A stretch of DNA of 64,000 bases, from positions 31,494,001 to 31,558,000 of the forward strand of contig CM048845.1 of the NCBI GenBank assembly GCA_026545225.1. The letters run 5' to 3'. Position 1 is the first letter of the stretch, and every line of letters starts with the position of its first letter. Below are positions 11,330 through 26,263 of the stretch, piece by piece. The notes under the pieces were generated by a model that was given only the letters and a program-made list of their open reading frames with translations, had not been told where the DNA came from and made no database searches. The stretch comes from Cornus controversa (Eukaryota; Streptophyta; Magnoliopsida; Cornales; Cornaceae). Made by a program: the position numbers and the translations under genes.

Positions 11330-13260
11330 TGTGTGTGTGCGCGCGCGCATGCATACAAATATTAAATCAAATATATGTACTAGCTAGTAGCAAAGTCGAG
11401 GACTATGTAGAAGCCAAAGTAGTAGCAGATTGATATTCTTGTGAGGTCACAATAACTTTGCCTTTTCTGTTGTTCTACATATATATAGCAAGTACTGTGG
11501 GCAATCTATTCTGTTGTATGTGTACAAGTTCATCAATCCACAGTTGCTATTAAGGAAAGATTTGGCAAGCTAGTTTGGTGAGGTACTTGAATTGAGATGC
11601 CATTTGCTCGCCTAGCTTGATTCCTTAATTTGCAGTCAGCGCTCTCATGGCCGCCCATATCTCTTGCTGGAGCAGTTACAAAAACTAGCCAAATTTCTCC
11701 TTATTAGCAACTGTTGATTGGTGCATTTGTACATAGTATATATAACAGATTACACATATATACTTTCTACATAGAAAAAAGGCTGAAGTTAGAATGCCCT
11801 CACTAGAATATCAGTTTGGCTTCTTCAGAGTCATGACAATAATATTGCTACCAGTACATATATTTGATTTTATGTATGTGTGCATGCATGTGTGTGTATA
11901 TATATATATATTAAATTGGATTGGCACTGGACTGATTGAACGTAAGAGAAGATCACTCGCCAGTCCTAATGGAATTGCACCAATATCAGCTGATAATTAA
12001 CAATACCACTTTTCTTCGGTAAATATATTAATTAACAAAACTTCTTGAAACAAGGAAGCACCCAAAAATAAGATTAGACGAGAGAGAGAGAGGATCAGAG
12101 AGGATAGTGTAGATTAATTAGTGAGGGAAGTATAGATGAATATTCATATATATAGCTCCCTTGCCAAGTTCGTTTGTGTGTACACATAGGCACGAAAGTG
12201 TGTGTATATATATATATATATAGCAAATGCATGCATAAGAGATGGAAGGCATGAACTTCTAGTGTAAATTATGTCCAGATTCAAGAGTTCATCTCTAGAT
12301 TCTAGACCTCCCTCTCTCTTTCTCTCTCTCTCTCTCTCTCTGAACTTCTAGTGTAAATTATGTCCAGATTCTAGAGTTTATGTCCAGATTCCAGCTTTGC
12401 TTTTATAGTATAAATTATTTCAAAATTCCAGAGTTCCTGCTAAAAATAATTTGATATAAGACATAATTTTCGATCATATCGTTTTCACTCAACAACACTC
12501 ATTTTCCATCAAAAATGACCCAATAAGCAAAACTCATTAGCAAAAAGTTTCTAGTAGTGGGTCATGCTGCTTTTCGACCAAATTAATTTCATCGTCTAGG
12601 GCCTCAAAACCGCTGTTAATTATTTATCAATTTTTGTCCCAGCATACAAAAAATGCAATTAGCATACATTTTGTACCTTGCTATACTAAATAAGTAAATT
12701 AGTAGTTGTAATTAGTTGCTTTACTGGACTTGCTTTTCTGTAGCTTCATTCATGTCTGTTTAGATCCACTTTAGATTCTGAAATATTCCAAGTATTAACT
12801 TGGATTCATTTGGTAGGTAGCCTGATGATTATTACATGTCTATATGATATTTAACATAGCATTTGAAGGCACATCTTATTCGTTCTAAAAGGAATTTATG
12901 ATAATAATTTCATGTTTTCAAGTTTACTATCATCCACATTTTTTATGTTCTTCAATAAGCTTTTCAAAAAAAGAAAAAAGGGAAAAAAAAAAACTGAGAT
13001 TGTTTCATGGTTTAATTGCTGAATGGTTCTTTAGGTTTGAAGTCCCAATTTCTTGGCTCTTCTAATGGGACCAGTTTATTTTTTAAAAAAAGTATAAAAA
13101 AATCAAACCCCAATTTTAAGTCAATTGTCATCCCACTTGTTTGTTTATTTTTCATGCTTCTTGGCAGGCTAAGTTTGTTTATCTTGAGAAGTATTCTCCG
13201 TTTTAATGTGTTGATCTCTTATTTTTATTGGTAAAGTGCAAGAAAATCTCCTTGAACTAT
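11330..13260 (+). other. Intergenic, microsatellite-rich
   Basis: Contains TG/CG and TA runs (11331-11350, 11897-11912, 12200-12221), GA runs (12080-12100) and a CT run near 12309-12341. A segment 'gaacttctagtgtaaattatgtccagattc' is repeated near 12253 and 12343. No gene or transposon with clear termini was recognised. Confidence 0.4.
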
Positions 13261-13339
13261 CACTCTTTTACAAATGAGCTGAGATCCTCTGTCTTATCGG
13301 GTCTCGTACTCGTGCCTTACATTTTCACCAAATTTAATC

Positions 13340-13790
13340 TAGATTCATCACCCATAAAACATATATTCATCACCCTTAAATCCACATTTCACCACTCTTA
13401 AATCTTGAAAAACTTGAAATATTTTTTGTTAGTTTTTTTGTCACCACCCTTAAATCCACATTTCACTACCCTTAAATCTTGAAAAACTTAAAATATTTCT
13501 TGCTAGTTTTTTTGTTACCACCCATTAAACATACATTCACCATCCTTAAATCCATATTTCACCACCCTTAAATCTTGAAAATTTTGAAATATTTCTTGTT
13601 AGTTTTTTATCACCACACATAAAACATACATTCACCACCCTTAAATTCACATTTCACCACCCTTAAATCTTGAAAAACTTTAAATATTTTTTGTTAATTT
13701 TTTTGTCAATACTGTTAATCCATATTTCATCACCCGTAAACCTACAATCATCATCCTTAAATCCACATTTCAACACCTTTAAATCTTGAT
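13340..13790 (+). repeat. Degenerate tandem repeat (period about 85-90 bp)
   Basis: At least four copies of a unit containing 'caccacccttaaatcc', 'catttcaccacccttaaatc', 'ttgaaaaacttgaaatattt' and 'ttgttagtttttt' follow one another. The same motifs occur inverted at 14100-14212 and 17640-17770. The array is part of the arm of the surrounding inverted-repeat element. It has no coding potential. Confidence 0.7.
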
Positions 13791-14519
13791 CCAAAACTCA
13801 AATGACTCTTTTTTAATAATATTTTTTACTCATATTGTGGTGAAACATAGATTAAAAGTATTGACAAAAATATTAACTTAAAAATTTTCAAATGTTTCAA
13901 TATTTAAGAGTGTTGAATTTAAGGTTAAGTTTGTTGAAAAAAAAAATTAACTTGAAAATTCTTAGTAAAATTATTAGATTTGTGAAAATCCATATTAAAT
14001 TTGTTGAATAATTTAATCTTAACTTAATATTATTTTTTATGAGTTAAAATAATCATTTAAATTTAAATATTAATAAAAAGAGCCACAAGAGTTTTGGATC
14101 ATAGATTAACTGTGTTGAAAAACAGATGACTTAAAATAAATTAAGTTTTTCAAGATTTAACGGTGGTGAAACGTATATTTAAGGATGGTGATTGTAGGTT
14201 TAAGGGTGGTGACACTACAACATATTTACTTTTTTCCGGCGGTTTTTGACCGGCGGTAGTGGAACTGCCGGAAATTTGAAGTTATTACCGGCGGTTTTTA
14301 AAAACCGCCGGTAATGACTAAGAATTCTGGCGGTTTATCTGAAACCGCCAGAAATACTTGACTTAGCGGCACTTTTGTAAGAACCGCCAGAAATTATCAC
14401 TTATTACCGGCGGTTTTTAAAAACCGCCGGAAATGATTCCTATTATAACTTTAGCCGGCCCAACCAAATCAATAAATTGCATTACTAAACCTTTTTTTAA
14501 AAAAAATGGACCAAGTCCA

Positions 14520-14599
14520 AGAGAATTAACATAGCTCAAACCTAAGCCCATATTCTGAAAGCCCATCTATATATATTCTTTAACCACTCAATTCTTTTC

Positions 14600-14600
<1 letters not shown>
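14520..14600 (+). promoter_or_regulatory. Core promoter of the captured polyubiquitin gene
   Basis: A TATA box (TATATATAT, 14568-14576) is preceded by two AGCCCA/GCCCAT motifs (near 14545 and 14561; reverse TGGGCT, TCP/site II-like). It is followed by an AACCCTAG telo-box-like motif near 14601 and a long CT-rich leader (14625-14698). Site II plus telo-box is common in plant housekeeping and translation-related promoters. The promoter lies inside the CACTA element, so the gene was captured together with its own control region. Confidence 0.6.
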
Positions 14601-17090
<2,490 letters not shown>

Positions 17091-17260
17091 TGTTCTCAAA
17101 TGTTTGTGTCCTATTATATGTAGCTCATATGGGTGGGTTAATAGAGACAGAGAGTGAGTGGAGAGAGAAAAATAGCTTGGCCTTTTGCATTAATGAAAAA
17201 AAACATGTTGCCTTGAAACTTCCAAGTAAGACAAGCAGAAGATCACCACAACCTGATTTA

Positions 17261-17261
<1 letters not shown>

Positions 17262-17301
<40 letters not shown>
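17262..17301 (+). repeat. A(40) homopolymer between gene 3' flank and CACTA 3' subterminal repeats
   Basis: Forty uninterrupted A residues separate the polyubiquitin 3' flank (ending 'acctgatttac') from the first right-end 'accggcagtttt' subterminal repeat. It could be a poly(A) scar or simple slippage. Because the gene keeps its intron, it does not by itself indicate a processed retrocopy. Confidence 0.9.
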
Positions 17302-17303
<2 letters not shown>

Positions 17304-17840
17304 AACTTTTACCGGCAGTTTTTTAAAACCGCCGGTAAAGGCAACATTTTCAGTGATTTACCGGCGGTTTATAAAAAACTGCCGGTAAAAATTATTCATT
17401 ATCGGCACTTTAAACATATTCACTGGCGGATAAAATCGCCGGTATAATTCCGGCGGTTTCAAAAAAATTGCCGGTAATTACCGGCAGTTTAGTAAAATCG
17501 CCGGTAATTCTCTACCGGCGGGGCCATTTCCGGCAGATTTTTTAATCGCCGGTGAACCGCCGGAGTAGTTTTTTCTGGCGGTTTTGGAGACATTTTCCGG
17601 CGGTTTTAACCGCCGGTGATATAAAATAATCTTGTAGTGTGAATATATGTTTTATGGCTGGTGACATAAAAACTAACAAAAACAATATTTCAAGTTGTTC
17701 AAAATTTAAGGGTAGTAAATTGTGAATTTGAAGGTGATAAATATATGTTTTATGGGTTGTGAAATCTAGCTTAAATTTTGTGAAAATATAGAGCAGGAAT
17801 CCGATAGGACAGAGGAACCCAACTCTTTACAAATAATCTC

Positions 17841-18713
17841 CTTCAACTACAAATTACTCTCCCAAACTAATAACAAATTACTCTTCCGAACTAATAATTT
17901 GTTACAATTAAGGACATACTGGTCACAAAAGACAAGTTTACCTATTCTTATTAGATATGTTCTTTCTTATTAAATTATCTAATTATTAATTATAATATTT
18001 ACCTTAATTTTATTATTAGTATCAATTTATCATAACTATGGAAAAAAAACAAAAAACACACAATTTTAACTATCACCAAATATAGTAACTTTCTAAAATG
18101 ATTAACTTATTATTAAAACATTACTATTTGTAATAAAACTTGTTATATCTAGTTTAAAAAAATTTATCATAAAAGAATACCTTACAAGATACTCATGAAA
18201 AATTAAGAAATTACTTAAATTGTTTATAAAAACTCTTCCTTTCTATAAAACTCCTCCTTTCTATGCATTATATTCATGAAAATTTAAGAAATTACTTAAA
18301 TTGTTTAAAAAATTCTACTTATGATTTTTTAAAACAATTAATTTCAGTTATTATAATATTTTAAAGAGTGGATAGAACTTTCCTTAATTTGGCGCACACA
18401 AACACACATAGGCACACAAAATATACAGAATTTATCGAAAGGCCATATATATATATACATACATATATGTGTGTATGTTGTATATATTTATATCAAATAA
18501 AAAGCATATTGCCTGGCAAATTGACAATCAACCTAACAGTTTTATATCAAATACAAAGCGTAAGGTCCAAATTAAACTACTTGCACAAAATATACAGAAT
18601 TTACCAAAAGGCCACAATTACCAAAGCATATAGAACATACACAGCTGAACTATACATATCTGAAACTACTACATTGGTGGCTGTACATATATATCTAAAA
18701 CTGCTGAACCTCT
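17841..18713 (+). other. AT-rich intergenic DNA
   Basis: Contains a duplicated 'atgaaaa(t)ttaagaaattacttaaattgttta' segment (about 18195-18225 and 18273-18305) and a partly repeated 'aaaatatacagaattta(t/c)c' (18418 and 18587). No gene was recognised. Confidence 0.4.
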
Positions 18714-19605
18714 CTACTTCATTAACTTGGTGGCAAAGATCCGATAGTTGCGGCTTGCCCAGATGTCACTTTTATCAAGATAATATGATTTTATGCAACA
18801 CTCTACCCATGGTGGATTTCTGAAAGCATCCTTAATTTCTTTGCCGCCATCTCTCTCAGCAAGTCCAAGCAAGATGTTTCGCTTCCTTGTCATTTCATCA
18901 ACAGAAGGATAGCCACCGAAAAATTTCTCCTATCATATGTATAAAGACGATATGATCACAACAATTAACTATGTTCTATTGAAGTGGAGATACAATAGCA
19001 ACAATCCTTGCTTGACTTTTCTTAAGAATTAGTATCATGCTGCAGAATATTATCTGATTTAAGGAACATTTCCCATTGGAGAAGTTATTCAAAGACTCGT
19101 TCGACTATAATGGTCAAATGAAAATGAGGCTTTGTTTGAAGCTTTTTATGAGATTTACCGCATTGGTGGCACAAAAAGCATTTAAGGAAAACAACAATTC
19201 CGAGAATCATCCAGTGGGTTTTAACTTGCTATTCTAAAACATTAAGAAGACAAACTACACACAAAAATATTAAAAAATTAAGAAGAAATTATTTTGTTTA
19301 AATAAACAGAGCAACATCAAAACTGTATGAGACAAGAAATGTAGATAGATAGCCAGCATTATACAAAAATTATATTCCAGGAACTTTCATAGACGTTATA
19401 TTCAGGATATTAGATCAAAGCATAAAACATGATTTAGCAGAAGTGTCCTTACCCCATCTTCGGCATACAGAAAAGCATGGATTCTAGCAGTTGCATCCTC
19501 TAGGGTAAGCCTAATCCTATATGTCCCAAGAGGAGAGCAGAAGTCCTCAGCTTGCCATGGAAATGCTGCAATGACTCGAACCACACACCTGAATTTAGCT
19601 GTTAC
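18714..19605 (-). pseudogene. POT1: POT1-like telomere protein, last two exons only
   Basis: Penultimate exon 19605-19453 (acceptor ...TTACAG, donor GGG/GTAAGG) encodes VTAKFRCVVRVIAAFPWQAE and, after DFCSPLGTYR, 'IRLTLEDATARIHAFLYAEDG'. The last exon 18929-18714 (acceptor ...ATGATAG) encodes EKFFGGYPSVDEMTRKRNIL, then 'NPPWVECCIKSYYLDKSDIW' and 'NYRIFATKLMK', and a TAG stop. The two exons join in phase 0. This matches, from memory, the C-terminal end of plant Protection of Telomeres 1 proteins, which bind telomeric DNA or telomerase RNA via OB folds. Upstream exons coding the N-terminal OB folds were not found in the next kilobases. This may be a gene fragment or the tail of a gene with a very long intron. 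Both exons are free of stops. Confidence 0.72.
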
Positions 19606-19740
19606 CTGTAAGGTATAAATTTTATTAGCTAGAAGCAACATTAAGCATTTTCTGGCAGTTCCTTTATGCAAACATGTTACAATTGGTTTGCTGCTTTTTA
19701 ATGAACTTTTACTTATCAAAAACATAATAATAATTCTCAT

Positions 19741-19848
19741 GTTGTGTTTGGTAGCATGGAATCTGTGTTTTGGAATTGGAATTGAAGACCATATTAGTTC
19801 AAAACTATTTTTTCTCTAATTCCCATTCCATGGTACTAAACGAAACAT
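19741..19848. mobile_element. MITE-like inverted repeat
   Basis: 'TGTTTGGTAGCATGGAAT' near 19745 is mirrored by 'ATTCCATGGTACTAAACGAA' near 19825-19844, with a short AT-rich middle rich in 'ggaattggaatt'. The ends resemble those of the MITE at 31428-31561. The target duplication was not resolved. Confidence 0.5.
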
Positions 19849-20888
19849 CAATGTAATGATTGTGAATTTAGCCAAATGTAACAAAGCAATAAGAATTTTC
19901 ATTTTCTTATCACACAAAAAATTCAATATAAATCATCCATTATGTTTTAATTTAACAAACTGAGCACACATATTTGTGAAGTATGGACGCGTTGCCGTAT
20001 TCACTAAAATAAAATAAAAGAATTAGGTCATGCATTGGTCCTTAATTTGAACGAATCTTTAGATATATAAAGACTCACTCCAATGCTCAGCTCACTTAAG
20101 TAATTTGTACAAAGACAAATGACCAATTTCCATAGAAGTCTAAACTCTTACATGCAACGTGTTGGGATTATATGCCCTCCAAGTCAATGATTGGATTGTA
20201 CTTGACAGTTTATGTTAAGGGTAAATTACCCTCACGATTTCTACAAGAACAAGTGGTTTCAATTTTGCTTCCGCTATATGGACCCATTTTCCAACAGTCT
20301 AAACTCTTGCATTAACAAATAAGCATATCAAAGGCAGCCAAATATTCATCTAAAACTATAGCACGTGACCACCATTACCACCACAACCATCCTCAAGAAT
20401 TAATGACGCCACAATAATTTCTTTCTCATTAATTAGTATTAAGTATATATGTTTTTAAGATTTTATCAAACATGCTCTTTCTTTGTTAAAATGAAAAATA
20501 TAAAGAAACAAAGAAGCAATTGAATTGCTGCTTCTGCAAATCAAAGAACATTTTAAGGAAGTTCAACCAAATGATGTGTAATTGTTCCCTCTTCCAATCC
20601 AGCCACCTAACATTCTGCTGCCCTCCCTCTTTTTTTCTGCTCATACACTTTCCAAACAAAAGATGTCTGTAAGATTTCTAGTGAATAAATTAGGAAATTC
20701 TATTTATGCAAATCTGAAATTACTATTTATGATTTTATTTTATTTCCTTTTTTCTAGCCTAGAGTTTTGCTGATTTTGTGGCTTCCTGATTTGGTGGCTG
20801 ATTTGATGGCCTTCCTAATTTGGTGGCCTTTCTCTACTATTTATCTTGAATCGTCTCTCTTGAATTTTAATAAGAAAGATAATTCTTC
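19849..20888 (+). other. Intergenic, no gene recognised
   Basis: AT-rich sequence with short open frames. A 'ttggtggc' triplet repeat occurs near 20790-20830 (tgatttggtggctgatttgatggccttcc in part). No support for an RNA gene or a protein. Confidence 0.4.
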
Positions 20889-23800
20889 TGTAATACCCCA
20901 TAATTTTGGAAGTCTTTTAATTTTAATTTAAATATTTTTTTTCTTTATTAGTTAAATTGAATTGCTTTATTGGTTGGATTAAATTCTTTGAGTGCTTTAA
21001 ATATTGTGGTGTAGTTCACTTTATTTTTATTTTATTTTATTTTATTTGGACTGGGTCTTGGTATTTTTCTTTATTTTTAATTTTGGATTGGGCTAGGGAG
21101 GAATCTGGGTTGAGTTGGGCTAGAAATGGTTGGGCTAGGAGTATACTTATTTTGATGGGCTAGGGTTTATGTTTATAATATTTTTATATTCTTTTAGAGT
21201 TTATTTAGTTTTCTAGAAGAAAAAAAAAGAAAGAAAAAGAAAAGAGGGGATTAGGGTTTCTGCCGTTAGTTTACGCACAGAAACCTAGAGTGTAGACGAA
21301 AGAGAGGAGGGAGAGAAGGAGCGATCGTGTGGACGGGTTTTGAATCATCGAAGAGGCAAGTTCGACTCTTCTCTTCCCCTTTGAATCTGTATAGATAGAC
21401 TAAATCCTGTAATGTGTAAATTGTTTGTTACATTGTTTGTTTTGATCTTTCATTCTAGTATAAAATTGATGTTACAAATCTATTTTTTTTATGGATTATA
21501 ATTTCTGTGCAAATAAATTTTGCAATTGAGGATTGGTGTTGGAATATTTATTTTTACACACATATAGATACACGCATACATGTACTTTATTTATTTAACG
21601 TTTTATATTAATTTGGATGGACTTTCTATTCCGCTTTTTAAATTTATTCCGTTCTGTATTTTGTACTCTATGCTTGTTGCTATCAGTTGTAAATATCTCT
21701 CAGGTTTTGTGTATGAGACTGGCCACCTCATGCGCGAAATTTGTTGGGGGTGTTGCATCTTCTTCTCAAAAAACCTTCATGGTATTAGAGTCTCGTGCTC
21801 TTTTTTTATTTTCTCCTTTCTTCTGATGATGTCGTATAAGTTGACGATGACCGACCCCCAAAGAAATCCTACCGTCTCCTCTGGTTCTCCCGGTACTTCC
21901 GAAACCATTCCGCCCAATCCCAATATTCCTCTCACGCCTATATCTGCCGATTACCATTCCCAGAATTCAGTCCTTTATCTCAGGGTTACAAAACTCAGTG
22001 GGCACAACTATATCGAGTGGGCTCAGTCTGTAAAATTGGCGATCGATGGCAGAGGCAAAATTGGGCATTTGACCGGCAAAATATCGAAACATGCTACTGG
22101 TGACCCTAATCTAAAAAGATGGCAGTCCAAAAATTCTCTTGTTATTGCTTGGCTCATCAATTCCATGGAACCTGCCATTGGAAAACCTCATCTATTTCTT
22201 CCCACTGCTAACGATGTCTGGGAGGCTGTTCGAGATCTTTATTCGGACCTGGAGAATTCTTCTCAAATTTTTGAGTTGAAAACATGACTCTGGAAATCCA
22301 AGCAGAATGATCGCGATGTTACTACTTATTACAATGAATGGGTAACGTTATGGCAGGAACTTGATCAGTGCTATAATGATGTTTGGGAAAATTCGAATGA
22401 CTATGCTCACCACAAGAAGAGAGGAAAACAACAGGGTTTACATGCTTTTAGCCAGCCTTAATCGGAGTTTGGACGAGGTCTGAGGCCGTATTCTCGACAG
22501 GAATCCATTGCCCTCTATTCGGGAAGTTTTTTCTAAAGTTAGACGTAAGGAGTCAAGGAGAAAAATCATGCTGCGCAACACTGAACCTGGTTTCAACCTG
22601 GAACAGGAGAGCTCTGCGCTTATGTCAAGAGGTGTTGATTCTAACGACGGGTGTAAGAAACCGTGGTGCGAGCATTGCAAAAAATCGTGGCATACGAAGG
22701 AGACATGTTGGAAGCTTCATGGTAAACCAGCAAATTGGAAGCCAAAATCCAAACATGACGGTCGTGCCTACCAAGCCAATGCTGAAGAGACTCAAGAGCC
22801 TTCTACCAACTCGGATGCAGTCCCTTTTACCAAGGAGCAATTAGAGCACCTGTCACATGATTGGTTGAGAGTCATGTTAGGGTATCGAGTTGAGTCTGAG
22901 AGAGAAACAAGTGTGTGAGCTTGCTTACATTATCTATTGTGAAGCATGCTATGTGTTTAACGCATTCTTATATATATGCGTTGCTTGTGAATGGACATGA
23001 CATATGTTGGATGTTTATTGCTTTTGAGCATGTTGTACGGTTTAAATGCATCTTCATTGCATTTGAGGTTGCTACTTGTTGAGTAGGAGGCGTGGTGATT
23101 GATTTATATTGTTTATGTAAATGTTTTGACATATATGTTCTGTATACATACTGATATTGGATGTGTATTGCTTTTAAGCATGTTGTAAATGATTTTCATA
23201 AGTCATGTACAGTAGATTTTGTATGTTCATATGTGCCAGAGTAGCCATATACATTGTTGGTTCATGCATGTTAGGAGGAGCATGGTCTTAAATATTGTGA
23301 TATATTTAAGTGCATGTATATTTTTGAGAATATGTGAGGATCGACCTGCTGCAGCGGTAATAGTATGGTTTGACATACCTTATTGGGCCTTTGAGCTCAC
23401 CCCCTCCCAGGTTTTACAGGTATTGCTGATTGTGGAGTCAGTTAGGGGGATCAATAGTACAGGGTGCAGAGGTGGTAATTGAATTCCTTAGAATTTAATA
23501 TTTGTCCAGGATAATGGATAGATAGACGCATTACATTTGGATTTAAATGTATGGAGCGATTATGTTGATTCAATTCCTCCAGTTGTATTTTATTCATTTG
23601 ATATTTGTATATGAGACGGACATTCAAGGACTGAGACATATTTTTGATTGTATCATGTATGTTGTAGAAATGTTGGGGGGACACGTGCCCATAAGTGTCC
23701 ATTTGAATTTAAAGCAGGAATAACATATTAGGATCTGATTTATTAGAATGGGTCATGCCTAATTTTTGTGAAAATAATAAGAAATTGAGATTGTATGATC

Positions 23801-23899
23801 AGGTGGTAATTATAGCGTGAGGGTGATCTCACGGGTTCACACCTCGGGATTCGGGTCAGTCTGGGGGAGCCCCAGCGGTCCGAATTTCAGGGCGTGACA
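20889..23899 (+). mobile_element. LTR-type sequence, TGTAATACCCC to GGGCGTGACA, with a nested copia fragment
   Basis: The left boundary TGTAATACCCC (20889) and the right boundary CAGGGCGTGACA (ending 23899) are typical plant LTR termini. 21240-21370 looks like a transcribed leader (AAACCTAG, GA-rich). 22920-23890 carries internal duplications ('ttggatgt(t/g)tattgcttt(t)(g/a)agcatgttgta' at about 23007 and 23158). A matching 5-bp target duplication was not found (TCTTC against ATGCG). The right edge abuts a gypsy pol fragment exactly at a position where the paralogous copy (27386) is uninterrupted. Probably an LTR or solo LTR, later split by a copia element. Confidence 0.5.
21537..22918 (+). 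mobile_element. Copia-type retrotransposon fragment: 5' LTR, primer-binding site and broken gag
   Basis: TGTTGGAATATT at 21537 is a common copia LTR start. An LTR of about 243 bp would end CA at 21779, directly followed by TGGTATTAGAG (degenerate initiator-Met primer-binding site). Gag opens at 21826-21847. It has a copia-like N-terminal motif (YLRVTKLSGHNYIEWAQSVK) and 'KRWQSKNSLVIAWLINSMEP', then a stop at 22285-22287. After frame changes it resumes at about 22508-22918, with a CCHC knuckle (CEHCKKSWHTKETC, spacing CX2CX4HX4C). No protease, integrase or RT follows. The element is truncated and inactive. Confidence 0.8.
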
Positions 23900-24640
23900 A
23901 TGCGTCTATATGCAAATGTTCTAATGGACATGTGAAGGTTGTCTTTTCTTGGTCTTGCAGGTCTATTGAAGCTTGATTATAGCTGGAATATCTGTTTAAT
24001 AAGCAATAAAAGCTTTGGCCCGCAAGTCTTTCTAAGATTTGATCTATAAATGGAAGTGACAAGTGATCTTCCCTAGTGGAAGAATTTTGCTTCCTATAAT
24101 CAATACACACCCTCCATCCGGTGGTTGTGCATTGAGGAACTAACTCTCATTGTTCATTTCAAAGCACGGTGATGCCGGATATGTTTGGCACCACTTGTGT
24201 GGGACTTATCCACTTGCTATCTGAGATGGGGTATATAATACCGGCATCTAGCAATTTTACCACCTCCTTTATGAGTACTTTTTTCATGTTAGGGTTTTGC
24301 CTATGTTACGTCTCTCTCGGGGTCTTTGCATCATCTTCCAAATGTATGCGATGCATATAAATAAAGGATCTATGCCTTTCAAATAGGCAACATTTCACCC
24401 TATAGTGCCTCTATGTTCCTTAAGTACCATTATAAGTGAACAATCTTGATCATTTGTTAGATTTGAAGTTATGATGACCGGAAGGGTATCATTTGGGCCG
24501 AGGAACACATACTTGAGAGTAGCCGGTAAGGGCTTGAGCTTAAGTTGTAGAGGAGACACAAGGGATGAAATTGGAGAAGTACTTGAAAAACCACAACCAC
24601 CACCACTGCTTCTTTCTCTCTTATCTCCTCCTCCAACCAC
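23900..24640 (-). pseudogene. Ty3/gypsy pol fragment (copy A)
   Basis: On the minus strand the order is the protease-RT linker (LKPLPATLKYVFLGPNDTLP near 24480-24560) and then the RT N-terminal segment, 'MCIDYRKQNSSTREDHLSLP' from 24110 downwards with 'FIDQILERLAGQSFY'. It is cut at 23900 by the LTR-type sequence before the RT catalytic motif. Stops and frame changes separate the pieces. The near-identical copy B lies at 27299-28070. Confidence 0.82.
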
Positions 24641-25110
24641 CACCGCCACCAACCACAACCACAACCACCGCCACTAACCACTACCACCAATGACAACCAC
24701 CATCTCCTCCTCCAACCACTGCCACCAACAATAACCACCACCACCAGACTCTCTCTCTCTCTCAAACCTCCTCTCACTCTCTGTCTCTGTAGAATCCAAA
24801 CAATAATCCAAACTATTCTTTGTCAAATATATATATATATACACACACACACATATACATCACAGAGAACAAAACTCAGAACCCAAAATCCTTCATAATG
24901 CCCAACCACTACCACTAATCACAGCCACAATCCTTAAATCACACTGACCAAATCCACAATTCACAACCATAGTCACCAAATCCACAACCACAATCCCAAT
25001 TAGAGTCACCACCACAACCATAATCCCAACCACAGTCACTAAATCCACCACTACAATCCACAACCACAGTCACCACCACCACAATCCCAACCACAGTCAC
25101 CACAAAACAC
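24590..25110 (+). repeat. CCA/ACC-rich low-complexity tract
   Basis: Runs of CCACCA, CACAACC and AACCAC units, with interspersed CT runs (24748-24762) and TA/CA runs (24826-24855). Its counterpart is at 28070-28620. Open frames here (Val/Gly/Trp-rich on minus, Pro/Thr/His-rich on plus) reflect composition only. Confidence 0.8.
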
Positions 25111-25282
25111 CCAATCTGCGTTTCCCTGAGCGGGCGAGGCCTCAACTCAAAACTCGGCCACCGATCGAGATGTAACGCAGCGCGAACTAAAACCTTGAAG
25201 ATTCCAGTCCCTCCGCCTTGGGCTACGAACTCCGACAGAGCCTGAATTCCCACCAATGAGATAAGCCCAAATTTGATACACA

Positions 25283-25284
25283 TA

Positions 25285-25321
<37 letters not shown>
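25283..25321 (+). repeat. (TG)n(TA)n microsatellite; longer counterpart at 28796-28859
   Basis: Copy A has about 10 TG and 9 TA units; copy B has about 11 TG and about 18 TA units. The length difference reflects slippage after the duplication. Confidence 0.85.
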
Positions 25322-25519
25322 GTTTGTGTATGTATACAGAGAAATTGGTTGAAGAAGATGGGTCTTCGCTTCTTGGCAATGATGGAGCTCGGTTCCGGTG
25401 GTAAGAAATGGTAAACTATATATATATATAATGGTGACGGAGGTGGGTGGTGGAGGGGTTGGTTGTGGGAGTTCGATAGTGGTGGAGGTGGTTATGGTTG
25501 GTGGCAGTGGTGGTAAATA

Positions 25520-25553
<34 letters not shown>

Positions 25554-26263
25554 ATGTAATAACAGTGAAGTGAGTATGTAATAATAAGGCATAGTTGGGG
25601 GCATTTTGGTCCATTAGGCAGGTAAATATGTAATTTTAGTATTAAAAAAGATTAGGACAAAAGTTAAAAGGTAGCATGGTCTTTTTACTATCAAAAAGTG
25701 GTCTGACACAGCCTACTTTTGGCAAGAGAGGGTGTATGTGATATACAGCACAAATCTCAGTGGGTGTAGTGATAAAATTATACAAAATTGTAGCCACGTG
25801 ACAATACTTGAAACCTCAGGGGGTATCAATGAAGTTAACCCAAAAATTTATTTTATTTGGCTGGATGGTTAGCTTGATTAAGCTAAGCACATAACTAAGT
25901 TACATGTGAGACCTAATTTTTGGACAAGCTGTTGGATCAACATTTGTTGATTTGGTTAGCTAAAAGGAGTTTTAGCTAAGCAATAGGAGATACTCTTACA
26001 CTTCCCTTAGAAGTACCGATAAGAACATTAAAATGCAATCTCTAAGGCAACTATATCAAATCAACCTGTCAATAATACATATGTTCAACCATATACAAGA
26101 TGACCTAAAGTCACGAAATTATTATAATATATTAGACCAAAAAAAATAGTTGATTACCTTCTTCAAGCATTTAAATGGGTTGAAATCTATTTGATTACCT
26201 TCCCTAATAATTTTTTAGGAGGAAGTGAATCCTAGAATTTAATTCAAGCATTCTGTCGAGCAT

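Noticed and set aside
22438-22844. Additional overlapping frames in the copia gag region
   Set aside because: They are shadows of the gag frame containing the CCHC knuckle.
24395-25604. Gly/Val/Trp-rich or Thr/His/Pro-rich open frames (also 27955-28776 and 29021-29303)
   Set aside because: They follow CCA/CAC and TA microsatellite composition. Only the embedded gypsy linker piece is real similarity.
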